From Stromatinia cepivora (lineage: Eukaryota; Ascomycota; Leotiomycetes; Helotiales; Sclerotiniaceae): a DNA stretch of 64,000 bases. Numbering within the stretch: the first letter of the stretch is position 1; each line of letters begins with the position of its first letter. Shown one piece after another: positions 35,676 to 45,372 of the stretch. The position numbers were made by a program, and so were the translations under genes. The stretch is taken from the NCBI GenBank assembly GCA_014898415.1, contig RCTD01000014.1, positions 186,001-250,000 of the forward strand. The letters are read 5' to 3'. Under the pieces are notes generated by a model. It was not told where the DNA came from and searched no databases. It saw only the letters and a list, made by a program, of their open reading frames with translations.

Positions 35676-36384
35676 TAGCGCAATCGATTTTGGAGATCGG
35701 AAGTTCATAAATAAGAGAGCATGGCAGAACGCAAAGACGAGGAGAAAAGACGAGGATAGGAGTTACGAAGCAGGAAGTGAACTTTTTATTTCATGTACTA
35801 TACAGCAAGCGCGCAAGCATTGGATTGAAGCGATTGGATTTATTGGGTTGAAGCGAGTGATTGATTGCATAGAATAGAATAGCATAGCGTTTGGTGTTGG
35901 GTTCGTTGTTGGTTCGGTGTTTGGATACCTCCAGTATGTTTATTCATAACCAGCGTAGATGAAATAGAAAGTGCAAACATGGCATGAATACTAGGTACAT
36001 GTGAGACTTACATAATATCCATCATTTCCACAGTAACCAAGTTCGTCCTGGACAACTGGATGCCCTTTTACCTCCAAGACAAATTCCCTTTTCTCAACAT
36101 ATTCGGAATCGGCTAAACAGAATGCCGATTAAAGGGGCCGGGCCAAGCCAGAATTCACCGCTTGCCCGTCCACTTACCAAGCAATTCCTAATCTCCCGCT
36201 CTTATTGGGGTAAGATTTACCCCATTATTGGGACGGAATTTCCGGAATTTTCAAATGTTTGGATTTTGCCATGCGTCCGTCCACTTCGATGAATCTTCAA
36301 TGTTAATTACTAGGTAAGGTAAGGAGGTTGTTTCAATTTATTTTGTCTGTGTACAAGGTTGCGGTCCAAAGTCATGCAGATAAC

Positions 36385-36432
36385 CGTAGGAGTGTCCTAC
36401 TTAGGAACGTAGATAAGTAGGACACTCCTACG
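36385..36432. repeat. Perfect 19 bp inverted repeat with 10 bp spacer
   Basis: Left arm 36385-36403 and right arm 36414-36432 are exact reverse complements, separated by GGAACGTAGA. Each arm contains its own smaller palindrome (GTAGGA-GTG-TCCTAC), so the element has nested symmetry. It lies in AT-rich intergenic DNA about 0.96 kb upstream of the quercetinase start. It may be a small palindromic repeat, the end of a MITE, or a paired regulator site. No flanking target duplication is obvious. Confidence 0.9.
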
Positions 36433-37308
36433 ATTATGTGCCCGGATTAACGTGATTGTCACTTCTATTTTGCCAATCGCATCGTTTGGCTTTAATAAAT
36501 TAATCTTTACGATTCCAGGTAGTGAGATATGGTTTATAGTATCTTTGTAAAGAACCTGATGTGCCTATGAAGTACCAAAGGTTCCTCAAGCCCAAAGAAT
36601 TATTACTGGATGAATGTTTCGGTTCTCCGCCCGTCCACACTTGTCGTGATGATTTATTTCCCCATTAGATCTGCGGGAGTATTACGGTTAAGTCTATTTA
36701 TTCCACATGTTCTACCTTGGACCTGGCTAGATTAGTACATTTTGCATACCGGACGTCCACAAACCATGATATCAGATATACCGATCTCACGCCGTCACGA
36801 GAAAATAGAGTAAGATTCCGCGTCCTCATGGATGATGGGCGGCCCTGTTAGTGCGGAATTTGCGTCGACTAGTCGGTAAGCTTGTGGTGGAAGGTGGTGT
36901 TTAATCTAATCGATCTGATGGTGGACGGATAACAAGTCTTGCTTTTGAAAAACAGATTATGATCATGGTTGGGAAGGCTAATGGTAGGAATATGATGAAG
37001 ATGACCCAGGAAGATGCTATATCACCGAGATCTAAACCCAAAGAAGGATTTACCCGCAATTGGAACGCGCCGCTCAACGGAACGCGTTAAGCCTATACGA
37101 GACCTAAAGTCCCATTCACATCATTTATTACCCCAACATATCAAGTGGACGGTGAAGGGATCCCCCGCAAAAGTACCTTGAAGATCCTTTGATTGTTTTT
37201 CTAGTATGGTGCACCGTTGTAGTTACGAAGTATTTGCGTCGGTGATACCTCTTAGACGGTATGTGAAAACCGAGTAAGAGTGGAAGAGTGGATCAGGTTC
37301 TTTTTGCC

Positions 37309-37318
37309 CATATATAAC
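37309..37318 (+). promoter_or_regulatory. TATA box of the quercetinase gene
   Basis: CATATATAAC sits about 80 bp before the start codon and is followed by a pyrimidine-rich CTTTCTTTTACCCTCACCTC-like tract, the usual layout of a strong, inducible fungal promoter. Confidence 0.6.
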
Positions 37319-37392
37319 GTACATCGTTCGAACTGCCTTGCGCTCTTTCTTTTACCCTCACCTCAAACGCAAATTCTTTGATCATCTTCATC

Positions 37393-38574
37393 ATGCGCAC
37401 CTCTACTTTGACCTCATCGGTTCTTGCCGTCGGGCTTGCATCCGCCAGTCGCATTACTGCCCGTGATAAAAGTTCAGTCTGGGTAACAGAGGTGCCTGAT
37501 CATGTACGTCCCTATGCAATCGCGCACTATGATGCATCTGGTTGCGTTCTTGGCAACCAGACCTATCGTTTCCCGGTGACTGGGCCATCTTCGGGAGGTG
37601 CCTTTTCTCTACTCGCAACAAACGCACCAGGATCAACCAATTTGGGAGTTTTTCCTCACATTCACGAGAGACATTACGAGAATTTCTTCAATCTCAAAGG
37701 TCGCTTCCAGCTTTGGACTGGGAAGGATGGGCACGACGAGACACGAGTCTTGACAGCAGGGGATTATGGAGGTGCACCAATTAACACAACCCATACTTTC
37801 CAAATACTCGATCCGGACACTGAGATGGTCGGAGTTATCCAACCCGGAGGATTCGAGTAAGTTGCCCAGACATGCCAAATTGTGGTGCAACCAGACATGA
37901 AATTGACACTACCATTTAGGGATTTGTTCTACGCCCTTGCAGACTTCAACTGGACCTCAGCTTCCTCGACGACCCAACCACCTTACGACCCTCTCATCGT
38001 CGCCAACGGTGGTGGTCCTCCATCAGCTTCAGTCCTTAGCGCCCTTCCGTCATTCGACGTCTATACTCAGCTTGACTACGTTCCCCGCAGAGATGCCGTA
38101 GATGGTACTGCACCATCAAACACTACCTGGCACACCGGTCCAAACACTCTCGGCGCCCAAGGTTCTCCATACTACATTGCCAAGGACTTCGGACCAAAAT
38201 ACCTCAACAATGCCGCTGGCTACCAAATCATCCAGCCATTCGTTACTCCAGTGCAATCCAAGGGTGACTTTTCTATGTCGACCATTACACTCGACCGCAA
38301 GTTGCCCAATGTCACTATCCCAACATCACAATATACCGGCCATGCGGCTTTCGAGGTTCTCGAGGGCATGGTGACTGTTGAGATGGAAGGCGAGACATTA
38401 TCACTTGTTCAAGGCGACGTTGTTTTCATTCCAGGAAACACAACATACAAGTACTATAGTACTGTCCACTTCTCAAAATTCTTGTTCGTTGGTGCTGGAG
38501 CTGAAGCAATGGACACCCAGCTCATCGCTAGTGGTGCTTCATGGTCATCCCCGGCTTGGCCTGCGTACGCTTAG
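37393..38574 (+). CDS. Secreted quercetin 2,3-dioxygenase (bicupin quercetinase)
   Basis: Metal-dependent dioxygenase that opens the central ring of flavonols such as quercetin, releasing carbon monoxide; outside the cell it detoxifies or feeds on plant flavonoids. Exons 37393..37856 and 37920..38574; 63 bp intron (GTAAGT/TTTAG). Predicted 372 aa. A signal peptide spans about residues 1-19 (hydrophobic core LTSSVLAVGLASAS). Cupin 1 carries the ligands His89, His91, Glu96 (FPHIHERHYENFF) and His134 (NTTHTFQI), in the spacing known from Aspergillus quercetinase. DTEMVGVIQPGGFEDLFY is also highly characteristic. Cupin 2 (AAFEVLEGMVTVEM, GDVVFIPGNT) lacks a full ligand set, as expected. Several NxT sequons suggest glycosylation. 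The start at 37393 is the first ATG in the open frame. Confidence 0.95.
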
Positions 38575-39368
38575 GCATTTCGTGGTGCAAACTTCCTTCA
38601 GTAGCTAAGCTTAGCTAGACGAGGCTCAATTCATGATAAATAATACAAACCACTTTGATACCTAGAATCGCTTTATCCCCAAAATATCTTTCACTGAAAC
38701 CGCCACGTATATCCAGCTCAGCCCCTACCTCACTATTCGATCTGCAAAAAAGTTTGCGATAAAGCCTGAGATCCTCATGGAAAAGCATATGATCATTGGT
38801 GTAACAAAATGATGAAGATATTTATAGATGACGCGCAAGCACACCTCCTTGCCATAATACCAGCCATAAACCAAGAAAACCTTGGAGTAACCTCGGAATG
38901 TCATCGAAGACGGGGGTCGTCGAGATTTGTATTTGTTTTTGCCCCATGATTTGATGAGCCACCTCAAAACTAATGGGTAATTGCCACGAGTCGTAATTAC
39001 CTAAGCGAGCTAAGCCACAGTATCCATGCCTTAGCTAGTTCGTTTCAAGTTAATCCTCCCCTTTACAACGCAATCTCGCGTTCGAAATACGAGATGGCTC
39101 ACCTCACTATTCTAGCCTTGCTGCACGGTGATATGAGGTTGACGATTATTTGCTCTACTAGGAGTAGAGTTACCGGCATCTATATATAAGGCCGTCGGCT
39201 GCTGCATTCACTTTCTTCTTTTGCTTCACTTTCTCCTATTTTGATATTCACTAACAAAATAATCTGCCAACCGATATTCTTCAAAGCTTCTCAATCTCAG
39301 TATTCACTACCTCTATAAATCAAATAAACTCCCCAAACTCCGATAACATCGCGATTACTATCCTCACC
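38575..39368. other. Intergenic region: promoter of the repeat-containing GPI protein
   Basis: About 0.8 kb between co-oriented genes. The proximal part contains a TATA box and a short palindrome (listed separately), then a CT-rich leader of about 180 bp before the start codon. Confidence 0.55.
39153..39190 (+). promoter_or_regulatory. Core promoter: palindrome CTCTACT-AGG-AGTAGAG and TATA box
   Basis: A perfect 7 bp inverted repeat (39153-39169) is followed 12 bp later by TATATATAAG (39181-39190), about 180 bp before the GPI-protein ATG. A pyrimidine-rich tract downstream fits transcription start. The palindrome may be a dimeric regulator site; no known factor is assigned. Confidence 0.55.
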
Positions 39369-40094
39369 ATGCATTACAAAGTTCTTCCAGTCATCGCACT
39401 CCTTTCCCTTGGCGCATCAGCACAAGATCTTGGAAGCATCATCAATTCGATTACCTCGGATGCTGGCGGCGCGTTGAGCACGGCTACTTCGGCAGTTGGC
39501 GGAGTTTTCTCAACTGTTACGTCAGGAGCAGGCGGTGTTTTCTCAACTGTTACGTCAGGAGCAGGCGGAGTTTTCTCAACTGTTACGTCAGGAGCAGGCG
39601 GTGTTTTCTCAACTGTCACTTCGGGGGCAGGTGGTGCTTTCTCGACAGTAACCTCTGGGGCAGGTGGTGCTTTCTCGACAGTAACCTCTGGGGCAGGTGG
39701 AGTACTCTCAACTGTCACTTCAGGAGCGGCCGGTGCTTTCTCGACAGCAACATCTGACGCCGCTGGGGCTTATTCTTCCATTACTTCCGCCGCTGCATCC
39801 AGATTTTCGAGCATCCAAAGCGATGCCAAGAGCGAAATTTCGAGCCTGAGCTCTGTTGCAGCGACTGCTACCGATAGCGCAGTTAGAAGCTCAATTAGTG
39901 CGGCAATGAGCAGTATCAGCAGTGATGTAGCCAGCGCATCATCTGCCGTACGAAGTGCAACCAGCAAAGCTAGCGGCGACTTCAGTTCCGCAACAAAGAG
40001 TGCCGCGAGTGCTACATCCAGTTCGGGAGCTATGAGAACACAGGTACCAATTGCTGGAGGAGCCATTTTGGGTGCGGCTTTATACTTGTTGTAG
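39369..40094 (+). CDS. GPI-anchored Ser/Ala/Gly-rich cell-wall protein with 11-residue tandem repeats
   Basis: Single exon, 241 aa. Signal peptide about 1-18 (LPVIALLSLGASA, cleavage before QD). Residues 31-140 are ten tandem copies of an 11-residue unit, consensus GAGGVFSTVTS, drifting at both ends. Residues 141-215 are Ser/Ala-rich, with heptad-like spacing and many potential O-mannosylation sites. The C-terminus (SSSGAMRTQVPIAGGAILGAALYLL) is a typical GPI signal: small omega residues, spacer, hydrophobic tail. It is therefore probably a wall or plasma-membrane structural protein. A shorter relative lies 1.7 kb downstream; both begin their mature part with DLGSII. No enzymatic domain. No repeat unit is interrupted by a stop. 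The reverse strand is open only because of the repeat composition. Confidence 0.85.
   Translation: MHYKVLPVIALLSLGASAQDLGSIINSITSDAGGALSTATSAVGGVFSTVTSGAGGVFSTVTSGAGGVFSTVTSGAGGVFSTVTSGAGGAFSTVTSGAGGAFSTVTSGAGGVLSTVTSGAAGAFSTATSDAAGAYSSITSAAASRFSSIQSDAKSEISSLSSVAATATDSAVRSSISAAMSSISSDVASASSAVRSATSKASGDFSSATKSAASATSSSGAMRTQVPIAGGAILGAALYLL
39459..39788 (+). repeat. 33 bp coding minisatellite, ten units
   Basis: DNA underlying the 11-residue repeats. The second to fourth GAGGVFSTVTS units are nearly identical at nucleotide level, while flanking units diverge at third positions, suggesting recent expansion in the middle of the array. Unit number is likely to vary among strains. Confidence 0.85.
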
Positions 40095-41776
40095 ATGGGA
40101 TGGTGGATATATTAAGGGGAAAATTTTTACGCATTATGTTCGGAATGGTTTAGGTGCTAGGACGTTCATCTGTTGTACGATACATGTTGTTTCATGAATA
40201 TATATGAGGGTTTCTATGCCTGTGATCTATGACCTCGTTTCTCCATTTCTGATTGAAGGCTTAATTCGAAAATAATACATATGGTCAACATAATACTGAG
40301 GACCATTAAACTCAACCCTTTTCATGCACTACGATGTACAAGTACCAGTAATCCTGAGACAAAAGTATGTGATATCCTCACGGCTCTTATGCTTTGAAAT
40401 AAACCACTCGCGAACGAAGTTTTGAAATGGAGTTCGGATTTCTTTTTTGTTGGCACTGGGTGAGCTTCATTCCCAATACAAAATTATGCTTCCGGCCCGC
40501 GAAAAGACGAAATCTTGTTCTGGGCTTACCTGCTATCTCCTTTTCTTATTGCCATCTTTGATTCGTCGTTCACAAATACATGAACCATATTATTAGATTA
40601 TGATCTAGCCATGTATTATTCGGATAATTCTCTTACAACCTCCGCACATTAACCTGCCATCACGTTGTCAAATGCAAATAACATGATTTTCATTCGAAGC
40701 ACCGATGAAGGATCTCTTGAACATCGACACTGAATCAATCCCACGTTACCACAACATTAAAACAGTCTCGTAATTTCAACTGAGAGACGACTGTGTCTTT
40801 TAATAAGATCGCAAGCCTTATGATGTATTCTGTAAGCACGATAAGGCTTTAGGGTAACGGTCGCATAGTTTCATCCAATGTTGTGTTTGGTGTTTCGCGA
40901 CCTGAAATCCTTTGGTCGTTGGATCTGTACCATCCTAGTTGGAACTTACACAAGAAACTATGTCACGGAAAATCCATAAGTATCAGATGACAATTTATTA
41001 TTTTCAAAACCAAGTGGAGAATTTAACGCTTTTCGCAAGAAGGATTCAGACGAGAGATTGACATGTTGAAACACAGTTCCCAACGACCTTGCATCGAAAG
41101 AGTATAGATTCAGCCTTTGAGGAACAATCAACGCCGCATCAAATATTGCCCTGTGCTTCGCAGGCTTCGATGCTGGCCGTGGCTAAAAAAGCTCTATAGC
41201 CGCGCGAGACACAACCTGTTCTGAAATAAAATGAACAAATTATTGAGACGAAGCCCCCTAGAGGAAGGAAAATCCTTCGTCGGCACATAACTTCCTTTCA
41301 GGTGAAGGATTTCGTGGGAAGCGAGCACGCCTCAACACTACATTCTGAGTTTGCAGACGTTTCAAGAAAGGTATGGACAGGTCTATATTATGTGATGTTG
41401 GGGGCGTGGCCCGTTTGATATTATGACCGCAGAGGGCGCCTAGCAGTTGTTGGAATAAGGATTCCGTTCGATGGCTTGGGGTCCTTTTTGACAAGGCTCT
41501 ATAGGAGAAAATTTTCTTTCAAAGAGTAACAACAAGTTTAGACGCAGGCATAAATGTTGTTGCTACAAGCTTCGTGGCTCAGTCGTTTCATCCTCCTGTT
41601 TTTCAATCACCATCGTTCTCGAATTGAGCATTTATAGGTCTGGAATTTTCCATCCTTGGGATGAGGTTTTCTCTATAAAGTTCACAGCAATCAGTAGATC
41701 TTGTTCGGCAGACTCCAATTGAATTATTCTCCATTAGCAAAAGATCATACCCCACGAACTCAAAACAAGATCAACT
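40095..41776. other. 1.7 kb intergenic region between the two GPI-protein genes
   Basis: No gene recognised. The last 100 bp before the second GPI gene are CT/AT-rich, with CTATAAAG near 41673 as a possible TATA element about 105 bp before its ATG. Confidence 0.45.
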
Positions 41777-42391
41777 ATGCATCTCCCAAGCACTCTCACT
41801 CTTCTCTCACTCCTCGCTACCACTGCAGTAGCCGATCTTGGATCAATCATTGCTGATGGAACATCTGTTGCTGGAGAAGCATCTGGTGCCATAAACACCG
41901 TCACATCAGACTATGCCCAAGCCCAGGCTACCCAAGACGCCCTTTCCACAGCATTATCCTCTCTATCCTCCGTCACATCAGTAAAAGCCACAGCCACCGG
42001 CTCTTCCTTATCCTCCCTCGTATCTGAAGCATTCTCTCTCTCGGAAGCCGCCTCTTCAATCTCCAAATCCCTCTCCAAATCCATCTCAGAAGCTTCGATC
42101 TCTAGTGCTACATCCTTGAGCTCCCAATCTAAAGTTGCAACATCCGCCCAAGCTCAAGTTACTAGCATCAGCGCTGAAATTAGCAGCTTAGAAAGCGTGG
42201 CAAGTACAGCTACAGGAAAGGCCAAAAGTGAGGCATTGGAGAGTGCTAGTAGCTTAAGCTCAAAATTCACAAGTGCTAGTAGTGTTGCTAGCGTAGCGGC
42301 TAGCGCTACGGCGGCTTCGGGAGACGCTTCCGAGAATTATATCCCGGTTTGGGGAGCAATGATTTTTGGTGCTGTAGGATTGTTGATCTAG
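41777..42391 (+). CDS. GPI-anchored Ser/Ala-rich cell-wall protein, relative of the upstream repeat protein
   Basis: Single exon, 204 aa. Signal peptide about 1-19 (LTLLSLLATTAVA), then DLGSIIADGTSVAGEASGA, matching the DLGSII start of the upstream GPI protein. The body is Ser/Ala/Thr-rich with repeated SSLSS/SAS phrases and a coiled-coil-like character. The C-terminus (ASGDASENYIPVWGAMIFGAVGLLI) is a GPI-attachment signal. It lacks the 11-residue tandem array of its neighbour. Probably a wall-associated structural protein, heavily O-mannosylated. Same strand and shared ends suggest an old tandem duplication with rapid divergence of the middle. Confidence 0.8.
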   Translation: MHLPSTLTLLSLLATTAVADLGSIIADGTSVAGEASGAINTVTSDYAQAQATQDALSTALSSLSSVTSVKATATGSSLSSLVSEAFSLSEAASSISKSLSKSISEASISSATSLSSQSKVATSAQAQVTSISAEISSLESVASTATGKAKSEALESASSLSSKFTSASSVASVAASATAASGDASENYIPVWGAMIFGAVGLLI

Positions 42392-43061
42392 ATTAGATTT
42401 TCTGTGGAATATTGCGGGTGTTTTACGCAATGTGGTTGCAATATACTCGGGATGTTTTGTAATAATTAAAGGCTAGAATATGCGGAGTCCTTTTGAAATA
42501 AAGAATGTTTACCTAATATTTCAAGTGACGAGCGGAACCATTTTGTTTTCATTTCCTTTGCCTAGATATTTTCTGAGCTAACACCTGGGCATGTTACTAC
42601 ATGATTTGCACCAACTAAACATTTCCAAACCACTTTCCTTTCTTTTACGGATGTCGAGCTTGTGGATTGCATCATCATTTCAATCATATTAATATTCTTT
42701 AAAACCAGTAGCTTTTACTCAATAATTATTCAAGAATATCAAAAGCAAGTTTCATGCGGGAGTGATTTTACCTATACCGAATGGAAAGCCTGCATATGGT
42801 TGTATGCTACTACCAATTAGCATAAAGTTATCTTATTATACCTAGCCAGAGATTCAAATGCCTGACTTGTTGCGAGGCATGACCTTGAAAAGTTGGCTGC
42901 TATGCCGTGCTTTCATTCATTCTTTGCGTTTCCACAAGAACATCTGAGCGTGAAATATCTAATTAACACGGAATTACTTCTTAGCACGATCCTTCCGTTG
43001 GTTTCTGTTCACCACATATTTAGCGAACAAAGCGAGCAAAACAACCGTTGATCTATAAGAC
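42392..43061. other. Intergenic region
   Basis: About 0.67 kb of AT-rich DNA after the second GPI gene. No feature beyond 3' flank. Confidence 0.45.
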
Positions 43062-43350
43062 ATGGCGACAGATAAACTAAGCACTGAAACTGCGACAAGC
43101 CATGAAATCACCCCTGAATTCATGGTATACAAGAATGACACTCCCGAAACTCAACGTCGTGGGTGGCGGTTCTGGGTGAGCTACGGTCCTCTCATGTGAA
43201 TTCTGATAACGTGAATCTTGCTGGCTTGGTATCAGATTTCGCAGAAGATATGGTTTTGTGTAGATAGATTACAGGACTGCAAGGAAATTTCTTTGATTCA
43301 ACATCATTGTTAAAACTTACATGTAAGTAAAAGTGGAACAATTCATTGTT
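43062..43350 (+). pseudogene. Possible MFS transporter remnant (N-terminal fragment only)
   Basis: An ATG at 43062 opens 38 codons ending in TPETQRRGWRFW. In fungal major-facilitator drug/sugar transporters this hydrophilic N-terminus plus GW(R/K)FW immediately precedes transmembrane helix 1. Here a GTGAGC donor follows at 43176 and an acceptor at about 43232 keeps frame for some 28 more codons, but these are not hydrophobic and end in a stop. No later transporter segment is found before the next gene at 43527. It therefore looks like the truncated start of a transporter gene. It could instead be a small unrelated gene; evidence is one short motif. Confidence 0.35.
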
Positions 43351-43526
43351 TGAAGAGTCAAGATCTAAAGGTGTTTCCAGTAGTAAAATTGCAATATAAA
43401 ATGATTCTCATAGAATCCGTGGTAGAATTCACGCCAACCCCTTGCCAAGGAAAATCCCTCCAATTGAATTGAGTGGCGCTACATAGCTAGAAAGCCCAAA
43501 TAGAATCTGTGCAATGCCACTTAAAA

Positions 43527-44755
43527 CTATTCCTTTGCATCTCGAACCTGGGTAACGGTGAACATTTGCTCAGAGTAAGATCTATACATCACAGGTTCAT
43601 AAACCTGTTTCCCATGAGCAGAAACAAGAGAGACTTGAGGCTCAATCACTCCATCTGGAAGCGGCACTACGAAGTATGGTATCGAATATCTAGCTGGCGT
43701 TGGCTCACCGCTGACCTTCCCAGATATCACGACGCGGTGAAGGGCAGATGGATAGAGACCTGGTGCATCACACAGGTCAGTATATATGATCGCGATATCA
43801 GGAAGAAAACACTATTTGTAAATGATATAAAACCCACCATTGGAAATGCGCTGAAACATATCGCCGATATTCATATATACGATCCCGTCTCTCGGTGTAG
43901 CCGGTATAAATCCACCAGTTCTACGATCGCCAAATTCCAAACCCCCGCTTGCATCCTGAAAAAGGAGCGTAAAGAAGCTATATCAATCAGCCAAGCCAAT
44001 AACTACAAATATCTCAAGCTTACCCCCAATCTGTATGAGCTCCAAGCCTTCCAATATCTCTCTTCTCGAGCAACTCACTGGAGATAAGAGGATAGTGAAG
44101 AAAACGAAGCTGGTTCTCGTGACCATTATGCAGTTTCCGGATATTCTCAGCCTCCGACTGGGTTAAATCCAAACTCATTATCAGGGCATCGAGAATGGCG
44201 TTAGCTGTGCTATGCAACTTCCAGAATAGTTTCATGGTATCATTGCGGAATCCAGGGAGGATTTCTTCGGGGAGCCAGATATTGTACTGAGTGCTATTAT
44301 CCTCGCTGCCAATTTCGTAGCTTTCCTATGGTTCCAATACAACGGGTATCATCAGCGTATACGCTGGAGAACAGTTACTACGAGTACATACGTACCTTAT
44401 AGTCCGAAGCATATAGATAAGCCTCTTTTTCCCATTCATCATCCGTCTCCGTTGCAGTCTTAGCCGCAATCTTTTCTCTACCTATCCCGGAATATCCTCT
44501 ATGTGAAAAAACCGCATCTGGATGAGGCGCTTTCATTTTTTCTTCATATGGAAGATCGAAAAGCTTCTTGACTAATGCAAAAGCCTCTTTGAGTGTATCT
44601 GACGGCACTCCATGACCTGATATGCCTACGCTGCCATTTATTTGTATTTTCTCTGCCAGCTGTTTTGCTGCCCGTTTGCGAGATTCCACATCACCTCCCG
44701 ATGTGAAGGGTGAGAGATCAACGATGGGAATTGAAGATATCACATTTAGAGACAT
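43527..44755 (-). CDS. 2-oxoglutarate/Fe(II) dioxygenase, isopenicillin-N-synthase-like
   Basis: Soluble non-heme iron oxygenase that would hydroxylate, desaturate or cyclise a small substrate. Exons 44755..44396, 44325..44024, 43977..43838 and 43759..43527; introns of 70, 46, 78 bp, each GT-AG and phase-matched. Predicted 344 aa. The N-terminal DIOX_N region begins SIPIVDLSPF and includes GSVGISGHGVP, typical of the plant/fungal DIOX group. The catalytic domain has His217-x-Asp219 (GAHTDWG), distal His275 (ALHRV) and Arg291-x-Ser293 (RYSIPYF), the 2-oxoglutarate-binding pair. All iron and cosubstrate residues are present, so an active enzyme is expected. The substrate is unknown; relatives act in gibberellin, flavonoid, ethylene-forming and beta-lactam-type pathways. 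No biosynthetic partner lies next to it. Confidence 0.9.
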
Positions 44756-45372
44756 GATTGGTTTATTGATGCGATATGGATATCCTTAAAAAAAGCTTAA
44801 GATGAATTGGGGGTTATTGTTATTTAACTATCCTAGCATTGAACTCCAATTAATAGCATTGCAGATTCGGTGCATATATTGATCGACACCAGACCTACCG
44901 CTTACAACATGGTACCTAATCTTGTGATACGGTACCACACTGTTGTGCATTTGAATCCCAAGTAGGCAGGTAAACTCAAATAATCGTGAAAAGCATTCCG
45001 TCGAACCACAAGCTTTCTGTTTTGGTAAACTACTACCAGATTCTATAGATTTTTCCAACGGTTTCTCGATTCGCCTTATGGTAGTGAAAGCTTATACAGA
45101 AACGAACCTGTAAAAAAGCTGGTCGGAAGTGGGATTAAACATGGCTCAACCGGGATTATTAAAAAGTATATATGGTGTTCACCGGTAAGTGATCATTGAG
45201 CTTTTGGCGCTGAGAACTATACGTCTATTTGGATTACAACTGCAAGGTTTTTATGTGTGATCTGGATTGACTCTTTATATTCTTTCCGGATGAACGGGTA
45301 ACTAATTTGAAAGTAAACAGATCGCATAGAGCACATATATCATTTCTCATTTCTCATCCCAAAGCACTAATT
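44756..45372. other. Intergenic region: dioxygenase promoter and 3' flank of the carboxylase beta gene
   Basis: About 0.6 kb between two minus-strand genes. AT-rich; no RNA or protein gene recognised. Confidence 0.5.

Larger units (their letters stand above)
35676..37392. other. 1.7 kb intergenic region with a strong hairpin
   Basis: Between the WD40 gene and the quercetinase gene. Holds a perfect 19 bp inverted repeat at 36385-36432 and the quercetinase core promoter at its right end. No gene recognised. Confidence 0.55.

Noticed and set aside
39374..39718. 114-codon minus-strand frame with VEKTPPAPDVT repeats
   Set aside because: It is the mirror of the 33 bp repeat array in the GPI protein; the repeat unit happens to be open on both strands.
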